Below, piece after piece: positions 38,123-47,098 of a stretch of DNA of 64,000 nt. Positions within the stretch are counted from its first letter, which is position 1. The number at the start of each line of letters is the position of its first letter. The notes beneath the pieces were generated by a model that did not search any database, had not been told where the DNA came from, and was given only the letters and a program-made list of their open reading frames with translations. The DNA is from Alcanivoracaceae bacterium (GTDB lineage: Bacteria > Pseudomonadota > Gammaproteobacteria > Pseudomonadales > Alcanivoracaceae): NCBI GenBank assembly GCA_029212745.1, contig JARGOL010000002.1, forward strand, positions 206,133 through 270,132, given 5' to 3'. The translations under genes were made by a program, and so were the position numbers.

Positions 38123-39394
38123 ATGGCACTTAATCAGAGCCCGCTTACACGACTGACCAATGCGACCCGTTATGCTGCAGCGTTCCTGTCCCTGCTGTGG
38201 CGGCAGTTCAACCGTGATGGCTGTCGCGACAGCGCAGCGGCGCTCACCTACACCACACTGTTTGCCATTGTGCCCATGATGACGGTGATGTTCGCCATTC
38301 TCTCCGCGATACCCACCCTGCGCCAGCGCGGTGATGCTATCCGTGAATGGGCCTTCCAGAATTTTGCCCCCGGGGCCGGTGAGCAGGTAATGGACTACCT
38401 GCAGGAATTCTCCCGCCAGGCGACCAACCTCACGGCCATCGGCGTGGTGTTCCTGTTCATTACCTCGATCCTGATGCTGCGCAAGATAGAAGGAACCATG
38501 AATACCATCTGGCAGGTGTCCAAGCCGCGCCAGGGCGTGACCAGCTGGCTGATGTACTGGGCGGTGATCAGTCTCGGGCCGATACTGCTTGGCGCCGGCC
38601 TCGGTGTCAGCTCCTACCTGACATCGGTGTCCCTGTTTTCCAGCGCGGTGGACTATCTCGGCGGCATGCGCCTGTGGTTATCCTTGCTGCCGCTGCTGTC
38701 ATCCACTGCCATGCTCAGCCTGCTGTACATCGTCGTGCCCAACTGCCACGTGCCGGTGCGGCAGGGTGTGGCTGGGGCCTTCGTGGCCGCCATATTCTTC
38801 GAACTGGCCAAGGCCGGGTTTGCCCTTTTTGTGCGCACATCGCCTTCCTACCAGGTGGTCTACGGTGCATTTGCGGCAGTGCCGGTGTTCCTGCTCTGGA
38901 TCTACATTTCCTGGATGCTGGTGCTTGGTGGCGCCGAGCTGGTGCGTGCCCTGACCGTATTCAGCGAGCACCGCAAGCAGATTCCGCGGATGCAGTCACT
39001 GATGCGCCTGTTGTTCATTTTCTGGCAACGCCAGCAGAGCGGGGCGCTGCTCAAGCCCGGGCAGGTGCGGGGTGTACTGAAAGACGTGGAAGCCACGCAT
39101 TGGGAAGAGTTCAGAAACCTGCTCATGGACATCGGCATGATCCGGCGCACCGAGGATGGCAGCTTCGTGCTTGCCCGCGACCTGTCCAGCCTGACGCTGG
39201 CTGAGCTGGTGCAAATGCTGCCCTGGTCGGCGCGTCGATCCCTGCGCCTCGCCGAGAATCCGGCCAGCCAGTGGGAGCAGGAGCTGGCGCAGCGGGTGAA
39301 CAGGGCGCGCGACGCCATGGGGGATGCCCTTGATATCACGCTGGAAGACCTGTTCCGCGCCCAGGAACGTCCGCCGGAGCCGGACAATGGCTGA
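38123..39394 (+). CDS. YihY/BrkB family inner-membrane protein
   Basis: 423 residues. Six or more helices, with the YihY signature DGCRDSAAALTYTTLFAIVPMM split near residues 33-55, and a cytoplasmic C-terminal winged-helix-like domain (about 300-423). Function in bacteria is not settled. GAGG lies six bases before ATG. It starts 63 bases from arsC, divergently, and its stop overlaps the acylphosphatase start by eight bases. Confidence 0.9.
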   Translation: MALNQSPLTRLTNATRYAAAFLSLLWRQFNRDGCRDSAAALTYTTLFAIVPMMTVMFAILSAIPTLRQRGDAIREWAFQNFAPGAGEQVMDYLQEFSRQATNLTAIGVVFLFITSILMLRKIEGTMNTIWQVSKPRQGVTSWLMYWAVISLGPILLGAGLGVSSYLTSVSLFSSAVDYLGGMRLWLSLLPLLSSTAMLSLLYIVVPNCHVPVRQGVAGAFVAAIFFELAKAGFALFVRTSPSYQVVYGAFAAVPVFLLWIYISWMLVLGGAELVRALTVFSEHRKQIPRMQSLMRLLFIFWQRQQSGALLKPGQVRGVLKDVEATHWEEFRNLLMDIGMIRRTEDGSFVLARDLSSLTLAELVQMLPWSARRSLRLAENPASQWEQELAQRVNRARDAMGDALDITLEDLFRAQERPPEPDNG

Positions 39395-39680
39395 GCGGGC
39401 CTGTCACGTTATTGCCCATGGCAGGGTGCAGGGGGTCTTCTACCGCGCCAGCACGGTCCAGCAGGCGCAGGCCCTGGGCATCAGCGGCTGGGTGCGCAAT
39501 TGCCACGACGGCACGGTGGAGGCGGTGCTGGCCGGGCCGGCCCTGGCGGTGGAGGAGATGCTCCGGTGGATGGCGCGGGGCCCCCGGGCAGCCCGGGTGG
39601 AACGGTTGGCGATAAACGAGCACGATGGCGATGTCGCGGACGGGTTTGTCACCCGCGAGACGGTATCCGGGAGAGGATGA
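39387..39680 (+). CDS. acyP: Acylphosphatase
   Basis: 97 residues. GRVQGVFYRASTVQQAQALG contains the catalytic Arg of the GxVQGVxFR motif, and the Asn of GWVRNCHDGTVEAV is the second conserved catalytic residue. It hydrolyses acyl phosphates such as 1,3-bisphosphoglycerate. The start overlaps YihY by eight bases and the stop overlaps the next gene (ATGA). Confidence 0.93.
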   Translation: MAERACHVIAHGRVQGVFYRASTVQQAQALGISGWVRNCHDGTVEAVLAGPALAVEEMLRWMARGPRAARVERLAINEHDGDVADGFVTRETVSGRG

Positions 39681-40585
39681 TGGGCAAGGCGGACGCAAAA
39701 ACAACGCTGCGGGAGATCACGCTGGACCATGGCGGCCTGACGTTCCCGGCACTGATGGCCGGGGATGGCGACACCGTGCTGCTGTTACACGGTTTCCCGG
39801 ACTGCTACCGCAACTGGCAGCCGCAGGTGGAGGCCCTGGCCGCCGCCGGCTTCTGTGCCATTGCCCCGGCCTTGCGCGGCTATGCCCCGGGCTGTCTGTC
39901 CCCTGACGGTGACTACTCGCTGCGTGCCGCAGTGGATGATGTGCTGGCGTTTGCCACCGAGCTCGGTGGCGATGTGCACCTGGTGGGCCATGACTGGGGT
40001 GCTGTGGTGGCGTACCTTGCGGCGGCGCGCTCGCCGGAGCTGTTTGCCAGCTGTGCGGCGCTCGCCATTCCGCCCATCAAACGCCTGCCGGCAGCACTGT
40101 TGCGTGTGCCTGAGCAACTGCTGCTCAGTGCCTATATGGAGTTCTTCCAGCTGCCGCTGGTGCCCGAGTGGGTATTGCGGCGTGATGACCTGTCCGGCGT
40201 GGAATGGCTCTGGAACCGCTGGTCACCAGACTGGGACGGCGGTGAGTACCTGCGAAATGCCAAGCAGGCGCTGGGTCAGCCGGGTGTGCTCACGGCCGCC
40301 CTGAACTGGTACCGCAACCTGCCGAGATTCTGGACAGAGGCCCACAAGCAGGCACGGGCATGGCTGATGATGCCGGTGAACGTGCCGACACTGGTGCTGA
40401 TGGGGCGCAAGGACGGCTGCATGAGCCCGCGGCTGCTTGCCCATACCCTGGTGGAGTCGGATTTCCCGGCGGGACTGCAGGTGGAGGACGTGGCCGGAGC
40501 CGGGCATTTCCTGCACCTGGAGCGCCCGGAGCGGGTGGCAGAGTTGCTGGTAGAGCATTTTCGCGCCTGCAGCGCACCGGCCTGA
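39677..40585 (+). CDS. Alpha/beta hydrolase, epoxide-hydrolase-like
   Basis: 302 residues from the ATG at 39677, overlapping the acylphosphatase stop. LLLHGFPDCYRNW is the oxyanion HGFP motif, GHDWGAVVAYL places an Asp nucleophile as in epoxide hydrolases and dehalogenases, and GAGHFLHLERPERV gives the catalytic His. Asp (not Ser) as nucleophile supports epoxide hydrolase or haloalkane dehalogenase chemistry; the lack of the halide Trp after Asp is not informative since Trp follows (HDW) in both. Substrate unknown. Confidence 0.85.
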   Translation: MMGKADAKTTLREITLDHGGLTFPALMAGDGDTVLLLHGFPDCYRNWQPQVEALAAAGFCAIAPALRGYAPGCLSPDGDYSLRAAVDDVLAFATELGGDVHLVGHDWGAVVAYLAAARSPELFASCAALAIPPIKRLPAALLRVPEQLLLSAYMEFFQLPLVPEWVLRRDDLSGVEWLWNRWSPDWDGGEYLRNAKQALGQPGVLTAALNWYRNLPRFWTEAHKQARAWLMMPVNVPTLVLMGRKDGCMSPRLLAHTLVESDFPAGLQVEDVAGAGHFLHLERPERVAELLVEHFRACSAPA

Positions 40586-40610
40586 CCTGCCGGGCCGGCG
40601 CAAATACGGC

Positions 40611-40616
40611 TATAAT
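40611..40616 (+). promoter_or_regulatory. Candidate -10 box of the fumarase gene
   Basis: A perfect TATAAT lies 49 bases before the fumarase ATG. No good -35 lies 16-18 bases upstream (TGCCGG is the sequence there), so a strong promoter would need an activator or extended element. Confidence 0.4.
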
Positions 40617-40664
40617 CGCCGCCCACACAACCATCCATGTAGATTCACAGTACGGAGCCTTTCC

Positions 40665-42188
40665 ATGACGACGGTGATTCGCCAGGACGACGTCATCCAG
40701 AGCGTTGCTGACGCGCTGCAGTACATTTCCTACTACCATCCGGAAGACTTCATCAAGGGAGTCCATGAGGCGTACGAGCGTGAGGAGAATCCCGCCGCCC
40801 GTGATGCGCTGGCCCAGATACTGGTGAACTCGCGCATGTCAGCCATGGGGCACCGGCCGATCTGCCAGGACACCGGGATCGTTACCGTGTTCTGCAAGGT
40901 GGGCATGAACGTTACGTTCGAGGGTGACCTGTCGTTGAGTGACATGATCAACGAGGGCGTGCGCCGTGCCTACAATCACCCGGATAATGTGCTGCGTGCC
41001 TCGGTGCTGTCTGATCCCGACGGCAAGCGCCAGAACACCCGCGACAATACCCCGGCTGTGATCCATTACGACATCGTTCCGGGCGACACGGTGGATATCC
41101 AGGTGGCGGCCAAAGGCGGTGGCTCTGAGGCCAAGTCCAAGTTCGCCATGCTCAATCCGTCCGACTCCATCGTTGACTGGGTGCTGGAGCAGGTGCCGAA
41201 GATGGGCGCGGGCTGGTGCCCGCCCGGCATGCTGGGGATCGGTATTGGTGGTACCGCCGAGAAAGCGATGATCCTTGCCAAGGAATCGCTCATGGACCCC
41301 ATCGACATCCATGAACTGCGGGCCCGTGGCGCGCAGAACCGCGCCGAGGAACTGCGCCTGGAGCTGTTCGAGAAGGTTAATGCCCTGGGTATCGGTGCCC
41401 AGGGCCTGGGTGGCCTGACCACGGTACTGGATGTGAAGGTGATGGATACGCCCACGCACGCGGCCAACAAACCGGTGGCCATCATTCCCAACTGCGCCGC
41501 CACCCGCCACGCCCACTTTGTACTGGACGGCTCTGGCGCCGCCGACCTCAAGGCGCCGGATCTGTCCGTCTGGCCGGACATCGCCTGGGGCAATGACGGC
41601 AAGAGCAAGCGCGTCAACCTGGACGAGGTGACACCGGAGGAAGTGCAGACCTGGAAAGCCGGTGACACCTTGTTGCTCAACGGCAAATTGCTGACCGGGC
41701 GTGATGCTGCCCACAAGCGACTGGTGGACATGATTGCCAAGGGTGAAACGCTGCCGGTGGACTTCACCAACCGGTTCATCTACTACGTCGGTCCGGTGGA
41801 CCCGGTGGGCGACGAGGTGGTCGGTCCCGCCGGTCCTACCACGGCGACCCGCATGGACAAATTCACCCGCACGATGCTTGAGCAGACCGGGCTGATCGGC
41901 ATGGTTGGCAAGGCCGAGCGGGGCGATACGGCCATTGATGCCATCCGCGACAACAAGGCGACCTACCTGATGGCCGTGGGTGGAGCCGCCTACCTGGTGT
42001 CCAAGGCCATCCGGTCCTCCAGGGTGCTGGCGTTCGAGGACCTGGGCATGGAAGCGATCTATGAATTCGAGGTGGAAGACATGCCGGTGACTGTGGCGGT
42101 GGATTCCACCGGGGACTCCGTGCACAAGACCGGCCCGCGTATCTGGCAGGCGAAGATCGGCAAGATACCGGTGAAGGAAGAGGCCTGA
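40665..42188 (+). CDS. fumA: Class I fumarate hydratase ([4Fe-4S])
   Basis: 507 residues, matching the FumA/FumB single-chain type. N-terminal half PICQDTGIVTVFCKVG with cluster Cys67, PGDTVDIQVAAKGGGSEAKSK across residues 124-150 (substrate-binding), and AMxxGxGG-type segment PPGMLGIGIGGTAEKAM; the C-terminal half has the conserved dehydratase domain (TFTRTMLEQTGLIGMVGKAERGD). It interconverts fumarate and malate in the TCA cycle; the cluster is oxygen-sensitive. A TATAAT box precedes it. The RDD gene follows by 31 bases. Confidence 0.95.
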   Translation: MTTVIRQDDVIQSVADALQYISYYHPEDFIKGVHEAYEREENPAARDALAQILVNSRMSAMGHRPICQDTGIVTVFCKVGMNVTFEGDLSLSDMINEGVRRAYNHPDNVLRASVLSDPDGKRQNTRDNTPAVIHYDIVPGDTVDIQVAAKGGGSEAKSKFAMLNPSDSIVDWVLEQVPKMGAGWCPPGMLGIGIGGTAEKAMILAKESLMDPIDIHELRARGAQNRAEELRLELFEKVNALGIGAQGLGGLTTVLDVKVMDTPTHAANKPVAIIPNCAATRHAHFVLDGSGAADLKAPDLSVWPDIAWGNDGKSKRVNLDEVTPEEVQTWKAGDTLLLNGKLLTGRDAAHKRLVDMIAKGETLPVDFTNRFIYYVGPVDPVGDEVVGPAGPTTATRMDKFTRTMLEQTGLIGMVGKAERGDTAIDAIRDNKATYLMAVGGAAYLVSKAIRSSRVLAFEDLGMEAIYEFEVEDMPVTVAVDSTGDSVHKTGPRIWQAKIGKIPVKEEA

Positions 42189-42219
42189 GCAACGGGCGCG
42201 GCGCAGCGAGGACGCAATC

Positions 42220-42723
42220 ATGAGCAGCAATCCGTACCAGGCGCCACAGACGGAAAATACCTTCTCGGGCGATGTGCCGGTGAAGTACGGCGGCTTCTGG
42301 ATACGTGTGGCTGCGTCACTGATTGATACGATCTGGATGATGCTGCTGACAACGCCGCTGCTTATGTGGATGTATGGCGCTGACTACCTGGCCTCGCAGC
42401 AGCTGGTGCATGGCCCGATGGAAGTGGTGGTGAATTATGTGCTGCCGGCCATTGCGGTGCTGGTGTTCTGGATATACCTGAGTGCGACCCCCGGCAAGCT
42501 GGCACTCAATCTTTACATCACTGACGCGCGCACCGGCGGTCGCCCCTCCAAAGGGCAGCTGTTGGGCCGTTACCTGTGCTACTACGTGTCCATGATCCCG
42601 CTGTTCCTGGGGTTCTTCTGGGTGGGCTGGGATCGCCGCAAGCAGGGATTTCACGACAAGCTTGCCGGCACCGTGGTGGTGGTGGGCAAGCCGGCCTGGC
42701 TGCACCCGGACAACCGTGAGTAG
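42220..42723 (+). CDS. RDD family membrane protein
   Basis: 167 residues with GAGGA eight bases upstream of the ATG. KYGGFWIRVAASLIDTIWMM carries the R..D pattern, followed by a second helix and the LSATPGKLALNLYITDARTG segment and a last helix with KQGFHDKLAGT. It is a typical compact RDD protein, a second copy distinct from that at 36.1-36.8 kb, co-oriented with fumarase. Function unknown. Confidence 0.9.
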   Translation: MSSNPYQAPQTENTFSGDVPVKYGGFWIRVAASLIDTIWMMLLTTPLLMWMYGADYLASQQLVHGPMEVVVNYVLPAIAVLVFWIYLSATPGKLALNLYITDARTGGRPSKGQLLGRYLCYYVSMIPLFLGFFWVGWDRRKQGFHDKLAGTVVVVGKPAWLHPDNRE

Positions 42724-42877
42724 GTTTTGCGGGGGGATGTTCGGGCCAAAATGCGGCGCTGACTGAAATAACCGTATGGCTGGCCGGATTTACCCCCGTG
42801 CGGGCGTTGAGACCCGGTTCAGCCATTGGTAGAACAGGGGTAGCACTCAGCACACGCCCATCACAAGAAGAATGCCA

Positions 42878-44158
42878 ATGAAAGACTCCAGCCAGGTTGA
42901 TGAACTGGTCAGCCACGTTTCCCGGGTTGCCAATGAGACCTATGGTCACTCCCGGCCGTTCATGCCCGAACAGCCGTGGTGGAAAAACCTTGATCCCGTC
43001 TTTCACCGGTTCCCGGATACGTTTTACCTGGAATGGCGTGCCCAGCTGCTGGTGTGGGTGCTGTCGTGGCTGGATGTCCTGGTGCGTTTTTTCCTCGCCA
43101 GTGCGGCTGTCACCGGCGCACTTTTTTCCACCCTTCGCCGACTGAAAGAGGATGACCGCCAGCGCCATTTCTACGCCGGGCTGGCTGATGCAGGTGAACG
43201 GGAGCAGATATTCGTTGAGCCGGCGTTTGTGCCCCTGGTGCACCGGCGCCAGGTGCTGTCCGATGTGGCGCCAGCGGGTGCTGTTGTTGAAGACCTGCGT
43301 TTTGACAGCCGTTTCGAGGTGATCAATCCGGCCCTGGCAGAACACTATGCGCGCTTCAAGCGTAACAATGTTGTGCACGCGCAGTACTGGCACCATGGTG
43401 ACGGCCCGCGCCCGACGCTGATCATTGCTCACGGTTTCATGTTGTCCTCCTACAGGGTGAATGCCCGCTTTTTCAGTGCCGGCTGGTTTTTCCGCCAGGG
43501 CTACGACGTGATTCTCTACACCCAGCCGTTTCATGGCTGGCGCCGGGAAAAATGGGCGCCGTTCAGCGGTCATGGCGTGTTCAGTTATGGCATCAGCCAT
43601 GTCAACGAGATGTTTGCCCAGTCCGTGTTCGACTTCCGTTCCCTGCTCAACTGGCTGGACACCCAGGGCGTGCGTGATTACGGCGTTACAGGCATCTCCC
43701 TGGGTGGCTATCTGTCGGCGTTGTTGGCGGCCACCGAGAAACGGCTGGCCTTTTCCATACCGGTGGTGCCGGTGGCGAGTCTCACCGATGTCATGTTCCA
43801 GTGGGCGCCTGCCGGCTGGCTGATCCGGGGTGGCCTGCGACTGGTAAATATTTCCGTACAGGAAGCACGCCACAGTGGCGCTGCCACCAGTCCGCTTACC
43901 TGGGCACCGTTGCTGGACAAGTCACGGTTGATGGTGATCGGTGGCGCTGGCGACCGTATCGTTCCGCCAAAGCATGCACGGCTGCTCTGGGACCACTGGC
44001 AGCAACCGTTGATGCACTGGTTTCCGGGCAATCACCTGGTGCATGTGGACCAGGGCCGCTACCTGCGCCAGATGGCAGCATTCATGCGCGGGCTCGGCTT
44101 CGCCCCGCAACAGCCGGCGCAAGGTGGCTCAGACGCGCCTGTTTCTGCCGAGGGGTAA
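42878..44158 (+). CDS. Alpha/beta hydrolase with N-terminal membrane-associated segment
   Basis: 426 residues from the ATG at 42878, where AGAAG lies seven bases upstream (42872 is the alternative). After an N-terminal helical part with a hydrophobic stretch (LVWVLSWLDVLVRFFLASAAVTGALF), the hydrolase fold has IIAHGFMLSS (oxyanion), GISLGGYLSAL (nucleophile Ser in G-x-S-x-G) and a late GNHLVHVDQG (His). It is probably an esterase or lipase-like enzyme. Substrate unknown. Alone, after a 154-base gap. Confidence 0.85.
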   Translation: MKDSSQVDELVSHVSRVANETYGHSRPFMPEQPWWKNLDPVFHRFPDTFYLEWRAQLLVWVLSWLDVLVRFFLASAAVTGALFSTLRRLKEDDRQRHFYAGLADAGEREQIFVEPAFVPLVHRRQVLSDVAPAGAVVEDLRFDSRFEVINPALAEHYARFKRNNVVHAQYWHHGDGPRPTLIIAHGFMLSSYRVNARFFSAGWFFRQGYDVILYTQPFHGWRREKWAPFSGHGVFSYGISHVNEMFAQSVFDFRSLLNWLDTQGVRDYGVTGISLGGYLSALLAATEKRLAFSIPVVPVASLTDVMFQWAPAGWLIRGGLRLVNISVQEARHSGAATSPLTWAPLLDKSRLMVIGGAGDRIVPPKHARLLWDHWQQPLMHWFPGNHLVHVDQGRYLRQMAAFMRGLGFAPQQPAQGGSDAPVSAEG

Positions 44159-44429
44159 GCGACACACAACCGTCGTGGTCCTGTCATGAAGTCGGCGATC
44201 AATGCCGGCTTCATTCTTTCGAATGAGTTTTCTTTCTGCGCTACATCCTTCTTCCCGGAAGCTGTCACGACGTACGTACTAGTGCCGGGCAAACTCGTCC
44301 ATTTATGCCGCCCTGTTGACCGAATGTGCCGTTGTTGCGGATACCGTCAGTGCTGATAGTCGCTGGCAGCGGATGCCCGTTACGGCTTGTGGTATCCGCG
44401 TGGAGATAACAACAACAGGGAGAGATACC

Positions 44430-45413
44430 ATGAAGACTATCTGTCTGGGCGTACTGTGTGGCCTGGCCATGCTGGTGACCACGCCCGTCAATGCCGTGAC
44501 CTGTCCGGATTATGAAAGCGCACTGAATCTGCCGGCGTTTGATGCGCCCTCCCGGCGCGGTTTTCGTCACTGGGGGAACAACTGGCTGACCTGGCTGTAT
44601 CGGCCATGGCATATGGTGCACGACGCCATCGTGCCGGTGGGGACGTCTGCCACCGTGGTGGGCAAGTTCGATTATGACGCCGTACTGCACAAGGACCTGG
44701 AGGACGAGAACATCAAGGTCTACATCACGGGCACGGGCATGTCCGGCTGGCAATACCTGGGGCGCTACCGTACCAACAGCGATGGCAAGATATCAGTCAA
44801 TGCCGGCGCCCGCCCGGTGGGCGAATACCGTGTGCGCATGGTGGTGGAGGGCGACCTGTCTCACGCGGACGGCTACCTGAGCGTGGTGGAGCCCGGACGC
44901 CAGGCAGTGCTGTTCGATATCGATGGAACGCTGACCACCAATGACTTCGAGGCAGCAGCGGACTATCTCGGTATCAAGACGGCGTCGACCTACTCGTATG
45001 CCACTGAAACCGTACAGGCCTACAAGGATCGCGGTTACCAGGTGATTTATCTGACCGGTGCGCCGTACTGGGTAACCCGTGACCGCCGTGAGTGGTTCGA
45101 CCGGATCGGCTTGCAGGACTACCACTATCATTCCAATCCCTACGGGGGCGGGCCCATTCCGCCGGACACCCAGGGCTACAAGACAGACTACCTGAACTAC
45201 CTGCTGGCGGATGTCGGGCTGGATATCGTGCGCGCCTACGGAAACGCTGATACGGATATTGCGGCGTATGCGGCGGCGGGCCTGCCCAAGGCAGAGACCT
45301 GGATCATTGGCGAGAACGCGGGTGCCGACGGTACACAAGCGCTCAATGGCAGTTACTACACGCATTTCTACAATGTAGTGGCAAACACGGCGCCGGCGCT
45401 GGGTTGCCAGTAA
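44430..45413 (+). CDS. Secreted lipin-like (LNS2/HAD) phosphatase
   Basis: 327 residues from the ATG at 44430 (GGGAG upstream). Signal peptide 1-22 (TPVNA) exports it. A beta-rich N-terminal half (about 60-155, Ig-like) precedes an LNS2/HAD domain with AVLFDIDGTLTTNDFE: Asp163 and Asp165 in DxDGT, and later GYQVIYLTGAPYWV and GNADTDIAAYAAAGLP. This is the lipin/Ned1 signature for Mg-dependent phosphatidate phosphatase. A secreted bacterial form is unusual; it may act on extracellular phospholipids or dephosphorylate lipids for uptake. Standalone, followed by a hairpin. Confidence 0.85.
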   Translation: MKTICLGVLCGLAMLVTTPVNAVTCPDYESALNLPAFDAPSRRGFRHWGNNWLTWLYRPWHMVHDAIVPVGTSATVVGKFDYDAVLHKDLEDENIKVYITGTGMSGWQYLGRYRTNSDGKISVNAGARPVGEYRVRMVVEGDLSHADGYLSVVEPGRQAVLFDIDGTLTTNDFEAAADYLGIKTASTYSYATETVQAYKDRGYQVIYLTGAPYWVTRDRREWFDRIGLQDYHYHSNPYGGGPIPPDTQGYKTDYLNYLLADVGLDIVRAYGNADTDIAAYAAAGLPKAETWIIGENAGADGTQALNGSYYTHFYNVVANTAPALGCQ

Positions 45414-45420
45414 GGCGATG

Positions 45421-45445
45421 GCGGGTCCGGCATTGCCGGGCCCGC
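45421..45445. terminator. Bidirectional hairpin between convergent genes
   Basis: GCGGGTCCGGC-ATT-GCCGGGCCCGC: 11 pairs with one G-T wobble, between the lipin-like stop (45413) and the TetR stop (45448). No T tract on either strand, so termination may be Rho-assisted. Confidence 0.55.
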
Positions 45446-45447
45446 AT

Positions 45448-46071
45448 TCACCGGCTGAACAGGGGTCTCAGGCACTGGTCCGCGAACGTCCTCAGGCTGT
45501 CACGGTCACTGGCCTGAACGCCGCCAGCGGGGGTGAGCAGGAGTGACTGCAGCAGACGCAGCATGATCTCGGCGCCGGCGTCGGCATCTATCGGGCCCAT
45601 GGCATCAGCTTTCTGGGCGTCACGAATGCGTGCCGCCAGGTACAGCCGGGACAGGTCCATGGTCTGGCCGTAGTGGACGGTGAGATAGGGCAGGCTGGTT
45701 TCGGGCTCGGAGGTCAGCAGGCGTTTCAACAGGGCATTGTCGTGCGCCATGGACACTGACAGCACGAACGCTTCCAGCAATGCATCCACCGGGCTGGCAA
45801 TCTTGCGCACGCGTTCCTCGATGATCAGCAGGTTGCGCTGTATCTCGCGCAGGATCACCGCCTGCACCAGGCGGTCCTTGTCACCGAAATGGCGGTAAAC
45901 CGTGGCGCGTCCGACGCCGGCCCGTTGCGCCACGTCGTCCATGGTATTGCGACGCAGGCCAAATTCCACGAACAGGGACAGGGCCGCGTCGAGGATCCGC
46001 TCTCCCGCCTGGGTAGATGCGCCAGTGTCTGCCCCCTTGGCCAGTAATTCTGTCAGGGAAGGGATGTTCAC
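45448..46071 (-). CDS. TetR family regulator
   Basis: 207 residues from the GTG at 46071, preferred because AGGAG lies six bases before it; GTG at 46089 lacks a site. The HTH is near 35-60: TMDDVAQRAGVGRATVYRHFGDKDRL. The C-terminal ligand domain is of TetR_C type. Downstream of, and co-oriented with, the two dehalogenase genes by 87 bases, so it may regulate them; the ligand is unknown. Confidence 0.9.
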   Translation of the reverse strand: MNIPSLTELLAKGADTGASTQAGERILDAALSLFVEFGLRRNTMDDVAQRAGVGRATVYRHFGDKDRLVQAVILREIQRNLLIIEERVRKIASPVDALLEAFVLSVSMAHDNALLKRLLTSEPETSLPYLTVHYGQTMDLSRLYLAARIRDAQKADAMGPIDADAGAEIMLRLLQSLLLTPAGGVQASDRDSLRTFADQCLRPLFSR

Positions 46072-46158
46072 ATCGGGCTCCTGAGCCACTTGTTGCCGTC
46101 GCGCCCAAGTCTAGCAGGCCCGGACGCCTTTTGCGTGCGGGCCACCGGGAACATGGGA

Positions 46159-47097
46159 TCAGGGCGTGGCGCGCATGAACTGCACCAGCACGTCGGCCAG
46201 TTCCGCACCCTTGTCGTCCTGCAGGAAGTGGCTGGCGCCGCGGATGGTGGTGTGTGCCTGGCCGGTGCACCCGGGTACCAGTGCCGGAAAGATACCGGCC
46301 ATGCTGGACATGATCGGGTCTCGGTCACTGAAGGCACACAGGAACGGCAGCTGGCAGGCCATCAGTTGCTGCCAGGCATGCGCATTGTTGTTCATGTCAC
46401 TGGGCACCAGTCGCGGGAATACCCGTGCGCCGGCCATGAAGCGCCGGTGCGGGAAGGGCGCGTTGTAGGCCGCCACCTCCCCGGCAGATAACCGTCGAGC
46501 GGTGCCCAGCTGGAGGATGCTGCCGGCGCGCCAGAACGGGTTCAGCTGTGAAAAGGCAAACCAGCTGCCGAACCCGAGACCCGTGCGCAGTTTCTGGCGC
46601 CAGCCGAATATGCCCTCAAGCGCCGGATGGTCCAGGGGAAAGCCCGGCAGCATGGTGTTGGCGGCCAGCACGCGGGCGAAGCGTGCCTGCTGCTCGGCCA
46701 CCAGTCGCAGGCCAATCAGCCCGCCCCAGTCCTGGCACACCAGGGTGATCTGTTCCAGATCCAGTTGTGCCAGCAGCTCGGCCACCCACTGAACATGGCG
46801 CACGTGGCTGTAGTCCGACTGGCGCACCGGCTTGTCCGACTTGCCAAAGCCGATCAGGTCCGGCGCGATGACGCGAAAGCCCGCAGCAGTGACAGGCCCG
46901 ATCATGTGCCGGTACAGGTAGCTCCAGGACGGCTCGCCGTGGAGCATCAGCACCACGGGGGCATCGGCCGGGCCTTCATCCAGGTAGTGCATGCGCAGCT
47001 GGCCGCCCTCGGTGTCGTCCACGGACAGGTAGTGCGCAGCGAACGGGTAATCTGGCAGGTCGTGGAAGCGTTCTTCCGGTGTTCGCAATGCGTCCAT
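46159..47097 (-). CDS. Haloalkane dehalogenase, tandem copy 1
   Basis: 312 residues. HGEPSWSYLY (53-62, oxyanion and halide site), nucleophile Asp123 in CQDWGGLIG, halide Trp124, cap-domain Trp near 166, and His290 in GASHFLQDD. These are the haloalkane dehalogenase residues (HLD-I-type), converting R-X to alcohol and halide. The ATG is one base past the stop of the second dehalogenase, and the two are clearly related along their full length, especially residues 1-150. A tandem duplication. Confidence 0.9.
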   Translation of the reverse strand: MDALRTPEERFHDLPDYPFAAHYLSVDDTEGGQLRMHYLDEGPADAPVVLMLHGEPSWSYLYRHMIGPVTAAGFRVIAPDLIGFGKSDKPVRQSDYSHVRHVQWVAELLAQLDLEQITLVCQDWGGLIGLRLVAEQQARFARVLAANTMLPGFPLDHPALEGIFGWRQKLRTGLGFGSWFAFSQLNPFWRAGSILQLGTARRLSAGEVAAYNAPFPHRRFMAGARVFPRLVPSDMNNNAHAWQQLMACQLPFLCAFSDRDPIMSSMAGIFPALVPGCTGQAHTTIRGASHFLQDDKGAELADVLVQFMRATP

Positions 47098-47098
47098 G

